Assembly (NCBI RefSeq): GCF_002585305.1
Contig: NZ_NUNF01000014.1
Coordinates: 72,630 to 136,629, forward strand
Direction: 5' to 3'
Origin: Bacillus sp. AFS037270
GTDB lineage: Bacteria; Bacillota; Bacilli; Bacillales_B; DSM-18226
Length of the DNA: 64,000 nucleotides
Shown here piece after piece: positions 44,960 through 52,214 of the stretch. Made by a program: the position numbers and the translations under genes. The first letter of the stretch is position 1; each line of letters begins with the position of its first letter. The notes beneath the pieces are model-generated. The model was given only the letters and a program-made list of their open reading frames with translations, had not been told where the DNA came from and did no database searches.

Positions 44960-45935
44960 GGTTAGAAAAATATTCAAACAACGGGAATTTAGAACTCTCC
45001 TATTTTTAGTCCTTCTATTTATTGTTGTGGGTTTTATCAACTCAGACTATTTATCTTTACAAAATATCGATCGATCTTTGAAAAGCAGCTTGCTTTATAT
45101 TGTTCTTGCCGTCGGGATGACCTTTGTCCTGTTAACCGGGAATTTAGATATTTCAGTAGGCGGAACAATGGGTTTAAGTGCTGCTGTTTGTGGAACGATT
45201 CTTCGCGATGGAGGAAATATCCTTCTAGCTGTGATCACTGCCATACTTATTGGGGCTATCATTGGACTCATTAATGGATTTGGAGTGATCAAGTTAAAAA
45301 TTTCTTCGTTTATCATGACTATAGCGATCCTTTCCATTACAAGAGTGGTTCAAGTTATTTATACGGACGGGAAATGGGTAGAGAATATACCTGCAAACTT
45401 CAAAGAGCTTTCGAATGTAGACATCTTTGGAATTAATTTATTATCTTTCATCGTTATTGTGGGGGTCATCTTCGTTCAGTTATATCTATCTAGGAGTAAT
45501 AAGGGAAGGTATTACAATGCTATTGGTGATAACGCAGACGGTGCCATTTCATTAGGAATTCCTGTGAATAGATATATTGCCTATTCCTTTGTCATTTCTG
45601 GTATCTGTGCTTCTTTAGCTGGATTAATCTTTGTTAGTCAAATTGGCTTTGTCTCAACCAACGCTGGAGCAGGAATAGAGTTGACGGTGATCGCAGCCTG
45701 CGTTCTTGGGGGTGTGTCATTGATAGGCGGGATTGGAACGGTTGTTGGGGCAGCGTTGGGAGCGATTATTTTAACGTCCATCAACTCTGCTCTGGTTTAT
45801 ATGAAAGTACCAGCCTTTTGGAATGATACGATTTCGGGTTCTCTATTAATCATTATTGTAGTGATTGATGCCTTGCTTGCGTTTCATTCGAATAAAAAGG
45901 CAAAGAAACTAAGATTAAATGCAAGGGTTTTGTAA
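44952..45935 (+). CDS. lsrC: AI-2 ABC importer permease
   Basis: The product of about 327 residues has eight to ten membrane helices. The conserved BPD_transp_2 region includes VGMTFVLLTGNLDISVGGTMGLSAAVCG, INGFGVIKLKISSFIMT and AACVLGGVSLIGGIGTVVGA (EAA-like loop). ATG 44952 lies within the overlapping ATGCCTAG of the lsrA end, implying translational coupling. It pairs with LsrD to form the channel. The order A-C-D-B-F matches the enteric lsr operon. Confidence 0.93.
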   Translation: MPRVRKIFKQREFRTLLFLVLLFIVVGFINSDYLSLQNIDRSLKSSLLYIVLAVGMTFVLLTGNLDISVGGTMGLSAAVCGTILRDGGNILLAVITAILIGAIIGLINGFGVIKLKISSFIMTIAILSITRVVQVIYTDGKWVENIPANFKELSNVDIFGINLLSFIVIVGVIFVQLYLSRSNKGRYYNAIGDNADGAISLGIPVNRYIAYSFVISGICASLAGLIFVSQIGFVSTNAGAGIELTVIAACVLGGVSLIGGIGTVVGAALGAIILTSINSALVYMKVPAFWNDTISGSLLIIIVVIDALLAFHSNKKAKKLRLNARVL

Positions 45936-45955
45936 AAGGAGGCGTAGAACTTTTT

Positions 45956-46954
45956 ATGTTAAATAAAATCCCTAAATGGAACCTTACTTTATTCGTCTTG
46001 ATCATTGCTGAAATGATCGTTTTTGGGATAATTAATCCAAGATTTTGGAATGTCACGATCTTGTTAAATAGCTTTAACGATTTTATTGCGATTGCCATTA
46101 TTGGCTTTTTTGTCACACTGGTCGTTATTACAGGAGGAATAGACATTTCAGGCGTTTCGATTATTGGGTTAACCTCCGTTGTCACAGGTCTTTTGTCGCA
46201 AGTGGTTGGAATTAATATCTGGGGCTCCGTCATTTTTGCCATTTTAATTGGTGGGTTATGCGGCCTTCTTAATGGAGTTCTTATTGCTTATGGAAGAGTT
46301 CAAGCGATGGTCATCACCCTTGGCGGCATGCTTTTATATAGCGGGATTGCTATTGTGCTGGTGGGATTTTCTGGTGTAAGTACCTATGAAGGGATTTCGG
46401 GCTTTCCTGATAGTTTTAGCAACATTGCAAATGGAGAGGTCATGGGAATCCCTCATGCTGTTATCTTATTTGTTATTATGTTTCTCATTGCTTATATTCT
46501 CCTGCACCGCACAAGGTATGGCAGATATATATACTTGACAGGAATTAATCAAAACACAGCTGATTACTCCGGAATCAATACGAAAAGAATCATTGCTAGT
46601 TCATACGTCTTGTCAGGGTTAAGTGCTGGTATTGCAGGGGTTGTATTAACTTCCTATTTAGGCAGTGCAAGAGCCGATTATGGTGCTGAGTATCTAATGC
46701 CCATTCTAACTGTTGTTGTGTTAGGAGGGACATTAATCACAGGAGGTAAAGGGGGTGTTGTAGGGACAGCGTTAGCCAGCATAATATTAGGATTTATGCA
46801 GATAGGATTACAAATGGCTGGGGTCTCTACCCAGTATATAGGATTAGCTACTGGGGTTCTACTTATCGTATCTGTCGCATTCCTGGGCATAAATCCAGAG
46901 TTCAGATTTAACATGAAAAGGATCTTAACACAAAAACAACATATTGGGGGTTAG
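45956..46954 (+). CDS. lsrD: AI-2 ABC importer permease
   Basis: The 332-residue hydrophobic protein is of the same fold as LsrC, with FVTLVVITGGIDISGVSIIGLTSVV, LLNGVLIAYGRVQAMVITLGGM and LTVVVLGGTLITGGKGGVVGT. AAAAGGAGG precedes the ATG. It is placed 20 bases after lsrC and 5 bases before lsrB. Second membrane subunit of the importer. Confidence 0.93.
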   Translation: MLNKIPKWNLTLFVLIIAEMIVFGIINPRFWNVTILLNSFNDFIAIAIIGFFVTLVVITGGIDISGVSIIGLTSVVTGLLSQVVGINIWGSVIFAILIGGLCGLLNGVLIAYGRVQAMVITLGGMLLYSGIAIVLVGFSGVSTYEGISGFPDSFSNIANGEVMGIPHAVILFVIMFLIAYILLHRTRYGRYIYLTGINQNTADYSGINTKRIIASSYVLSGLSAGIAGVVLTSYLGSARADYGAEYLMPILTVVVLGGTLITGGKGGVVGTALASIILGFMQIGLQMAGVSTQYIGLATGVLLIVSVAFLGINPEFRFNMKRILTQKQHIGG

Positions 46955-46959
46955 GGACA

Positions 46960-48036
46960 GTGAGAAAAATAAAGTCTATTAGAATAGTAAGTATTATGGC
47001 GATTCTGACATTATTATTAGCTGCCTGCGGATCCAATGAAAGCTCTTCCGGAGACGGGGGTAAAAAGAAAGATCCTAAAGATATTCAGGTGGTTTTCATT
47101 CCAAAAATGACAGGGAATGCCTTCTTTGAGTCTGGAAATGATGGGGCACAAGAAATGGCCAAGAAGGTTGGTTTTAAAGTAAAGTACGATGGTGCCCCTG
47201 AAGGTACGGTAGCTAATCAAGTACAAATTATTAATAGTGCCGTCAATAGCGGTGCTGATGCGATTGCTATTTCTTCAGTCTCTTCTGACGGTTTGAATCA
47301 AGCATTGAAAAAGGCATTAGATGCCGGCGTTAAAGTTGTCACATGGGACTCAGATGTTGATCCTAAATATCGTTCTGTTTATGTAGACCAAGGTACACCA
47401 GATATCCTAGGAAAAATGCTTGTTGACATGGCTGCCCAGCAAATGGATAAACCTGATGAGGCTAAGAAAATTGCCTGGTTCTATTCCAGCCCGACAGTTC
47501 CAGACCAAAACTCATGGGTTAAAGCTGCAAACCAATATATTAAAGAAAAATATCCAAAATGGGAAGTTGTTACGACTCAATACGGTGATGCAAATGAACA
47601 AAAATCATTACAAGTGGGAGAAAGTATTTTAAGTTCTTATCCTGATATTGATGCGGTTATTTGCCCAGACTCAACCGCTCTTCCGGCAATGGCACAAGCG
47701 GCTGAAAATAAAGGATTAAAAGCGGATGATGTCATTATTACAGGATTTGCTTCTCCCAATTCAATGAGACAGTTTATTGAAAACGGTACTATTAACAACC
47801 ATGGTTTATGGGATGTAAAAGATCAAGGTGCCCTTGCCGTATACGTCGCTTATTGGTTAGCACAAGGAAAGGAACTAAAAGTTGGAGACTCTTTGGATGT
47901 TCCTGATATGGGTTCCGTTAAAGTAGAGCCGAACACCATCCAAGGCTACGATTATACAGCAGATGATTCAGGAATTATTGTGTTGCCGGAACGGATTGTA
48001 TTTACGAAAGACAATACGAAAGACTACGATTTTTAA
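46960..48036 (+). CDS. lsrB: AI-2-binding lipoprotein
   Basis: The 358-residue protein has a lipoprotein signal (lipobox LLLAACGS, Cys near residue 23) and a periplasmic-binding-protein fold of the sugar class: IQVVFIPKMTGNAFFESGNDGAQEMA, INSAVNSGADAIAISSVS, VKVVTWDSDVDPKYRSVYV and VICPDSTALPAMAQAAE. These blocks, including Lys, Asp and Pro residues used for furanosyl DPD binding, match LsrB. It is anchored outside the membrane and delivers AI-2 to LsrCD. GTG start at 46960 five bases after lsrD. Confidence 0.93.
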   Translation: MRKIKSIRIVSIMAILTLLLAACGSNESSSGDGGKKKDPKDIQVVFIPKMTGNAFFESGNDGAQEMAKKVGFKVKYDGAPEGTVANQVQIINSAVNSGADAIAISSVSSDGLNQALKKALDAGVKVVTWDSDVDPKYRSVYVDQGTPDILGKMLVDMAAQQMDKPDEAKKIAWFYSSPTVPDQNSWVKAANQYIKEKYPKWEVVTTQYGDANEQKSLQVGESILSSYPDIDAVICPDSTALPAMAQAAENKGLKADDVIITGFASPNSMRQFIENGTINNHGLWDVKDQGALAVYVAYWLAQGKELKVGDSLDVPDMGSVKVEPNTIQGYDYTADDSGIIVLPERIVFTKDNTKDYDF

Positions 48037-48074
48037 GAGTTAAATAGAGTACTTGTTATAAAGGAGTGAGAGAA

Positions 48075-48953
48075 ATGGCTGATACACAGGGCAACAAAAA
48101 TGCAAAGGATTTTTCTGAGAGTATCCCGTTCGCGAACAATGGGAATTACCATGTAAAAGGTGCAAACAATTATGATTGGGGAATGAAGGATCGGTTATCG
48201 AGAATTTTTAACCCGGACACTGGCAAAACCGTCATGTTAGCGTTTGATCATGGTTATTTCATGGGACCGACTTCAGGGCTAGAAAGATTAGATCTGCTTA
48301 TTCCTAGATTAGCAAATTTTGCCGATTGTTTAATGGGTACTAGAGGGGCTATTCGAAGCAGTGTCCCGCCGACTTTTAATAAAGCGATAGCCTTACGAGC
48401 TTCCTCTGGTTCCAGTGTTCTCCAAGATGACCTGAGTCATGAATCCATGGTCGTTGATATGGAGGATGCTATTAAGATGAATGCAAGTGCGATTGCGATT
48501 CAAACCTTTATTGGCTCTAATGGACAGAAGGAAACCATTGAAGAGTTAAACCGAGCTGTTAACCTTGGCTCAAGATATTCCATTCCCACACTAGGTGTCG
48601 TAGCCGTTGGTAAACAAATGGAGCGCACCACTAACTTCTTCTTGTTAGCCACAAGAATGCTGGCCGAATTTGGTGCACAAATTGTAAAAACCTATTATTG
48701 TGAGGACTTTGAAAAAGTTGCCTCAGCTTGCCCAGTTCCATTGGTCGTTGCAGGCGGGAAGAAACTACCAGAAAAAGATGCCCTCACACTAGCCTACAAC
48801 TCTATTCAAGGTGGAGCAGCTGGAGTGGATATGGGAAGGAATATATTCCAATCTGAATACCCCGAAGAAATGATTCAAGCAGTTCGTAAGGTTGTTCATG
48901 AAGGGTTTACTGATAAAGAGGCTTTTGAGTTTTACCAACATCTCATAAACTAG
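48075..48953 (+). CDS. lsrF: 3-hydroxy-5-phosphonooxypentane-2,4-dione thiolase/aldolase
   Basis: The product of about 292 residues is a class I aldolase-type (DeoC/FbaB-like) protein: KDRLSRIFNPDTGKTVMLAFDHGYFMGPT, LMGTRGAIRSSVPP, QIVKTYYCEDFEKVA (Schiff-base Lys at about residue 205) and VAGGKKLPEKDALTLAY, GGAAGVDMGRNIFQ. LsrF transfers the acetyl group of the processed phospho-AI-2 to CoA. I chose ATG 48075 with AAAGGAGTGAGA upstream; a GTG at 48066 overlaps that RBS. Last gene of the operon before a terminator. Confidence 0.94.
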   Translation: MADTQGNKNAKDFSESIPFANNGNYHVKGANNYDWGMKDRLSRIFNPDTGKTVMLAFDHGYFMGPTSGLERLDLLIPRLANFADCLMGTRGAIRSSVPPTFNKAIALRASSGSSVLQDDLSHESMVVDMEDAIKMNASAIAIQTFIGSNGQKETIEELNRAVNLGSRYSIPTLGVVAVGKQMERTTNFFLLATRMLAEFGAQIVKTYYCEDFEKVASACPVPLVVAGGKKLPEKDALTLAYNSIQGGAAGVDMGRNIFQSEYPEEMIQAVRKVVHEGFTDKEAFEFYQHLIN

Positions 48954-48957
48954 AATC

Positions 48958-48985
48958 ATAGGGACGGTTCTGGTGCTTTTTTTAG
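48958..48985. repeat. fragment of a REP end after lsrF
   Basis: TAGGGACGGTTCTGGTGCTTTTTTT matches the left end of the yvrJ-carrying elements (GGGGACGGTTCTNNTGC). No opposite end or cargo is visible nearby. Confidence 0.6.
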
Positions 48986-49030
48986 GTAGTATCAACTAAC
49001 TAATCTTATAATAAAAGTATGTTATTATGT

Positions 49031-49066
49031 AAAGCTTCTACTTTTGAGTAGGAGCTTTTCCTTTAT
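49031..49066 (+). terminator. intrinsic terminator of the lsrACDBF operon
   Basis: AAAGCTTCTACT pairs with AGTAGGAGCTTT (one G:U) around a 4-base loop and leads into a T-rich run. Confidence 0.75.
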
Positions 49067-49145
49067 ATATGGTGCCTGTCACCGCTTCCTGATTCTATTA
49101 ATGAAGTAGCAGTAAATGGTTATGACCCATCATTCTCCAAAAACA

Positions 49146-49174
49146 ACAAAAAAAAAGACGACAAAATATTGTCG
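49146..49174 (-). terminator. intrinsic terminator of the 93-aa gene (minus strand)
   Basis: On the minus strand CGACAA-TTGTCG forms a short stem followed by nine or more T residues just after the stop codon. Confidence 0.75.
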
Positions 49175-49178
49175 CCCC

Positions 49179-49460
49179 CTAACATTGTCTTTCGATATCT
49201 TTTAATTCTTGAAGAAAGTCTTCTCGTACCCAGTAATATGTTTTGGTTTGTTTAAATGCTTTAATACATTCTTTTAACTGTTTATTCTCTTCCATTGAGG
49301 TTGCCAATGTTTCTGACGACAAGTTATTAGGAACTCTGTTCAGTAATCTTTTTAAATTTTCATGTGTTACCGGATCCAGTTTAGAAAAAGTAACTTCTAA
49401 AGCAATTTCCATGAATGTCTTAAACCTACAGGGGCTTGGAATGACTATACATGTCTGCAT
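49179..49460 (-). CDS. hypothetical protein (93 aa)
   Basis: ATG at 49460 is preceded by AAGGAGGAGATTTC, an almost ideal RBS, and the frame ends beside an intrinsic terminator, so a real gene is likely. The product has Cys residues near the start (QTCIVIPSPCRF), a helical middle (LEVTFSKLDPVTHENLKRLLNRV) and a charged C-terminus (KQTKTYYWVREDFLQELKDIE). I do not recognise a family. It is free-standing between the lsr operon and a small membrane protein. Confidence 0.6.
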   Translation of the reverse strand: MQTCIVIPSPCRFKTFMEIALEVTFSKLDPVTHENLKRLLNRVPNNLSSETLATSMEENKQLKECIKAFKQTKTYYWVREDFLQELKDIERQC

Positions 49461-49499
49461 GAAATCTCCTCCTTCTAATGCTTTGTTCTAGCATAACAG

Positions 49500-49913
49500 G
49501 AAGTGGACAAGAAGTTTGTTCTTTTATGGTAAAAAACATAAATGATTTTGTCGTATTAGAGCAGTCTCTCTTTGAATCATTCTGAAATTTTTCCAATAAA
49601 TTAGAATCGGAAACAACATTAGTTTATGCGGCAGCAATACTTTCTGTCATATTAGAGGATGGGTGCCCACCTCTTGAATTAACAGGAATCTGGTTTTTAA
49701 AGTAGTTTTCTTCAAACACAATCAAAATATGGCCAATTTTAGGCAGTTAAAGACTACATATTTTTTATGAGAAACAACTGTCCTATTATTTTCAAAGTTT
49801 CGACCTGAAGTATTTTCGAGGATTTCAACTACGACCGAGTTCTCTCCTTTAAGAATAATACCTAGAGGGAATGAAATAATAAAAGTAATAAGCAGTAAAA
49901 GAGGTTGATTACT
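49500..49913. other. mostly gene-free stretch
   Basis: This 410-base interval holds only the DUF2187 fragment listed separately and the RBS of the following membrane-protein gene. I see no other supported feature. Confidence 0.5.
49745..49850 (-). pseudogene. truncated DUF2187 gene fragment
   Basis: On the minus strand this segment encodes ENSVVVEILENTSGRNFENN and then RTVVSHKKYVVF, nearly identical at the DNA level to the last two-thirds of the DUF2187 gene at 58516-58692. The N-terminal third and start codon are absent and the similarity ends abruptly at about 49850. A partial duplicate, not expected to be functional. Confidence 0.8.
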
Positions 49914-50393
49914 TTGTTAAATAAAATAGTATTATGGACTATATTAATTGCTCCATGGTTCACATTATTTTTAGTTGAGAAGGAAAATATAAAACGCTTT
50001 ATGCCTGCAGCGATGTGTGCATCCTATTTAATGATCATTTATAACGTGGTCGCCAATAATCAAAAACATTGGGTAATTAATGAGACGCTTATTCCGTGGT
50101 TAAAACCCTTATTTGTTTCTGGTGTATTTGGTGCTTTTCCAGTAATAACTTTATGGGTTTTTCATTATACTTACGGAAAGTTTTGGAAATATCTTGTTAC
50201 TAACATTATCATAGATTTCTTATTTGCTGTTTTTCCTATACATTATTTGTTTCAAGAAGTATTAGGAATCTATGAGCTAGTTAACATTACTATATGGGGG
50301 CGTTTTATCCTATTTGTCTTTTTTTCTATAGTTATTTATGGTTATTATAAGTGGCAAGAGGATATGTTCCATTCAAAACCTAAAAGAACGTAA
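49914..50393 (+). CDS. small multispanning membrane protein (CBO0543-like)
   Basis: The product of about 159 residues has four to five hydrophobic helices with FTLFLVEKENIKRFMPAAM, TLWVFHYTYGKFWKYLVTNIIIDFLFA and a basic tail. The pattern of Trp/Pro-rich helices and the KFWKYL-NIIIDF motif resembles CBO0543-family proteins common in Bacillaceae; the function is unknown. I chose the TTG at 49914, eight bases after AAAGAGG; a TTG at 49905 is too close to that RBS. Monocistronic with terminator at 50589. Confidence 0.7.
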   Translation: MLNKIVLWTILIAPWFTLFLVEKENIKRFMPAAMCASYLMIIYNVVANNQKHWVINETLIPWLKPLFVSGVFGAFPVITLWVFHYTYGKFWKYLVTNIIIDFLFAVFPIHYLFQEVLGIYELVNITIWGRFILFVFFSIVIYGYYKWQEDMFHSKPKRT

Positions 50394-50588
50394 TACATAT
50401 TCCGATTTGGGTGACGTTAGTGAAGTAACAGTTATATTTAAGTACCTTGGTTTAATCTATAAAAAAGTACATATCATAATCTTTAAAGGTGATATAATGA
50501 AAAACTCATTAATTATTTTATATAGCTTTGCTAATTGTACCTAGTATTTTCAAAAGAAGTCCCTAAACCATCGGACTAAACGTTATTT

Positions 50589-50612
50589 GGCACCTTTTTA
50601 GGTGCCTTTATT
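50589..50612 (+). terminator. intrinsic terminator
   Basis: GGCACCT and AGGTGCC pair over 7 bp, followed by TTTATTATTT. It lies about 200 bases after the membrane-protein gene. Confidence 0.6.
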
Positions 50613-50734
50613 ATTTGCCCTTAAAATTAGAATAAGTTAGTTTAATGGATAAAGATTTGGCTAAACAGTATTAATATTTAGCCTAATTTTTGGGGCTACT
50701 AGAAACAACATGAATATGATGAAATTGGACAATT

Positions 50735-50885
50735 CTTGTAGAATATTAGGTTTTAAAAACGTGATTTCCTCGGCATTTTTCTTCCATTCATTTTGAGGAA
50801 AATCCTTAGATAGCAGTCACTTTACTGGATTTAATTAAACGTTTGATTACTTTTAACATATAGGAAAATTAGTCGAAAAAATGTC
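50735..50885. repeat. dispersed non-coding repeat with TetR-operator-like palindrome, copy 2
   Basis: It matches 35638-35788 over about 150 bases, including TGATTTCCTCGGCA, TACTGGATTTAATTAAACG and AATTAGTCGAAAAAATG. The interval 50613-51077 around it holds no supported gene. Confidence 0.65.
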
Positions 50886-51077
50886 GCATCATAGAGATTG
50901 ATTGTGTTAGCGATATTTGACAATTTATTTAGGATCTATTTCAACAATTTTTTTAAGATTGCATTTGCAAAGAAGCAAAAGGGACGCTTAGGAAGACAGG
51001 AAGCAAGAATATTCAATTATTTAAAGTTGGCCGGAAAGGTACGAACCAACTTTCCCTTCTGTCGGTTGCCTTTTACA

Positions 51078-51102
51078 AAGCCCTTCCCCGTAGAGAAGGG
51101 CT
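51078..51102 (-). terminator. hairpin after the acidic surface protein gene (minus strand)
   Basis: AGCCCTTC and GAAGGGCT form an 8-bp stem. The T-tract after it on the minus strand is weak, so terminator function is likely but not certain. Confidence 0.5.
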
Positions 51103-51108
51103 AAGGTA

Positions 51109-51990
51109 TTATTTTAAATTTTTTCGTCCTTGTTCATATTTCTTTTCATGCAAATGATCTACATAATCATCTGAAATTTCACCTAAATGAAGTAAATCCT
51201 CTCCGTTGTCCACAACATCCAATGATTTAAAATACTGTTGAGGGATCGTAAAGTCAATCAGAAGTTCCCCTGATGTACTATAGATACTGCCGGATAAATT
51301 GCCTTTTGGAGGTTCCTCCATTTTTAATAAATCGTTTAACGTTACAGCTTGTCCGTTCACCTTAAAGTTCATTTTAATTTCATACAAGGCAATGGTTTGC
51401 TCCAAAATTTGAACCATTTCATTTAGGTCTTCGTCGCTTAATTGACTAGGATCTTCTACATTGAGGAATTTTTCCCAAAGGGTATCGTTTGTTGCAATTT
51501 GGTCAAGTTGATCTTTATTTTTTTCTTCTACATCAGCTAAATAGTTGAATAATTTTTCCGCTTCCGCTTCCGTAATGCCAAATTCCCCTAATGCATTTTC
51601 GACCTCTGCCATATACTCATCGTTATTTACATAAAATTCAAGGGATGCATCCAAATCCTCTATAAATTTATAGTCATTCACGTTATCACCAAAATGGTCC
51701 ATCAAATCATCAAATTCTTTCTCGGTCAGGCCATATTTAGTTAATAACTCCTGAAAATTTTGCGAGGTAATGGGAGTTCCCATGACATCTTTAAGTTCTT
51801 CCACAGTGTTAAAATCATCTAATGGAATTTCATAGTAGGAAAGGTAGTGGAGTAACTCTTGTTTCGTCCATCCGATCTCCGCTAAATATTGGTTCAATTC
51901 GGTTTCTGGTGGAGCAGCATTCGCTGAAGGAACATTTAATAGGAATGGCAGCGTGAGCATGAGCACTAATAAAACCCTAATACGGACCAT
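51109..51990 (-). CDS. secreted acidic protein resembling 'processed acidic surface protein'
   Basis: The 293-residue protein has a signal peptide (about residues 1-26, cleavage near ANA-AP) and then a strongly acidic body with three similar segments: the N-terminal LNQYLAEIGWTKQELLHYLSYY, LLTKYGLTEKEFDDLMDHFGDNV and ENALGEFGITEAEAEKLFNYL. This matches the Bacillus processed acidic surface proteins, which usually end in a sortase-like motif and membrane helix. Here the chain stops at EQGRKNLK with neither, so it may be released or truncated. GGAGGGTACC precedes the ATG. Confidence 0.72.
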   Translation of the reverse strand: MVRIRVLLVLMLTLPFLLNVPSANAAPPETELNQYLAEIGWTKQELLHYLSYYEIPLDDFNTVEELKDVMGTPITSQNFQELLTKYGLTEKEFDDLMDHFGDNVNDYKFIEDLDASLEFYVNNDEYMAEVENALGEFGITEAEAEKLFNYLADVEEKNKDQLDQIATNDTLWEKFLNVEDPSQLSDEDLNEMVQILEQTIALYEIKMNFKVNGQAVTLNDLLKMEEPPKGNLSGSIYSTSGELLIDFTIPQQYFKSLDVVDNGEDLLHLGEISDDYVDHLHEKKYEQGRKNLK

Positions 51991-52214
51991 TGGTACCCTC
52001 CTTTAATTTGGTGCATTTATAATTTACCCTGATGAGGAGTACTTAGAAATAGAAACATACGTAATTCTTTTGGAAGCCTCTCCAAGATTACACAGAAATG
52101 AGGCAGATGAAAGGAAAGTATCCATTGGACGATATTCTTCCCAAAGTTCATTTTCATAAAAACGAAGGTAATGTGAAATCCTATTCACACTGGAACAAAA
52201 TGGGGGAGGATTCA

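Noticed and set aside
50898..51104. 68-codon plus-strand frame before the acidic protein gene
   Set aside because: No convincing RBS and it includes the hairpin of the opposite gene.
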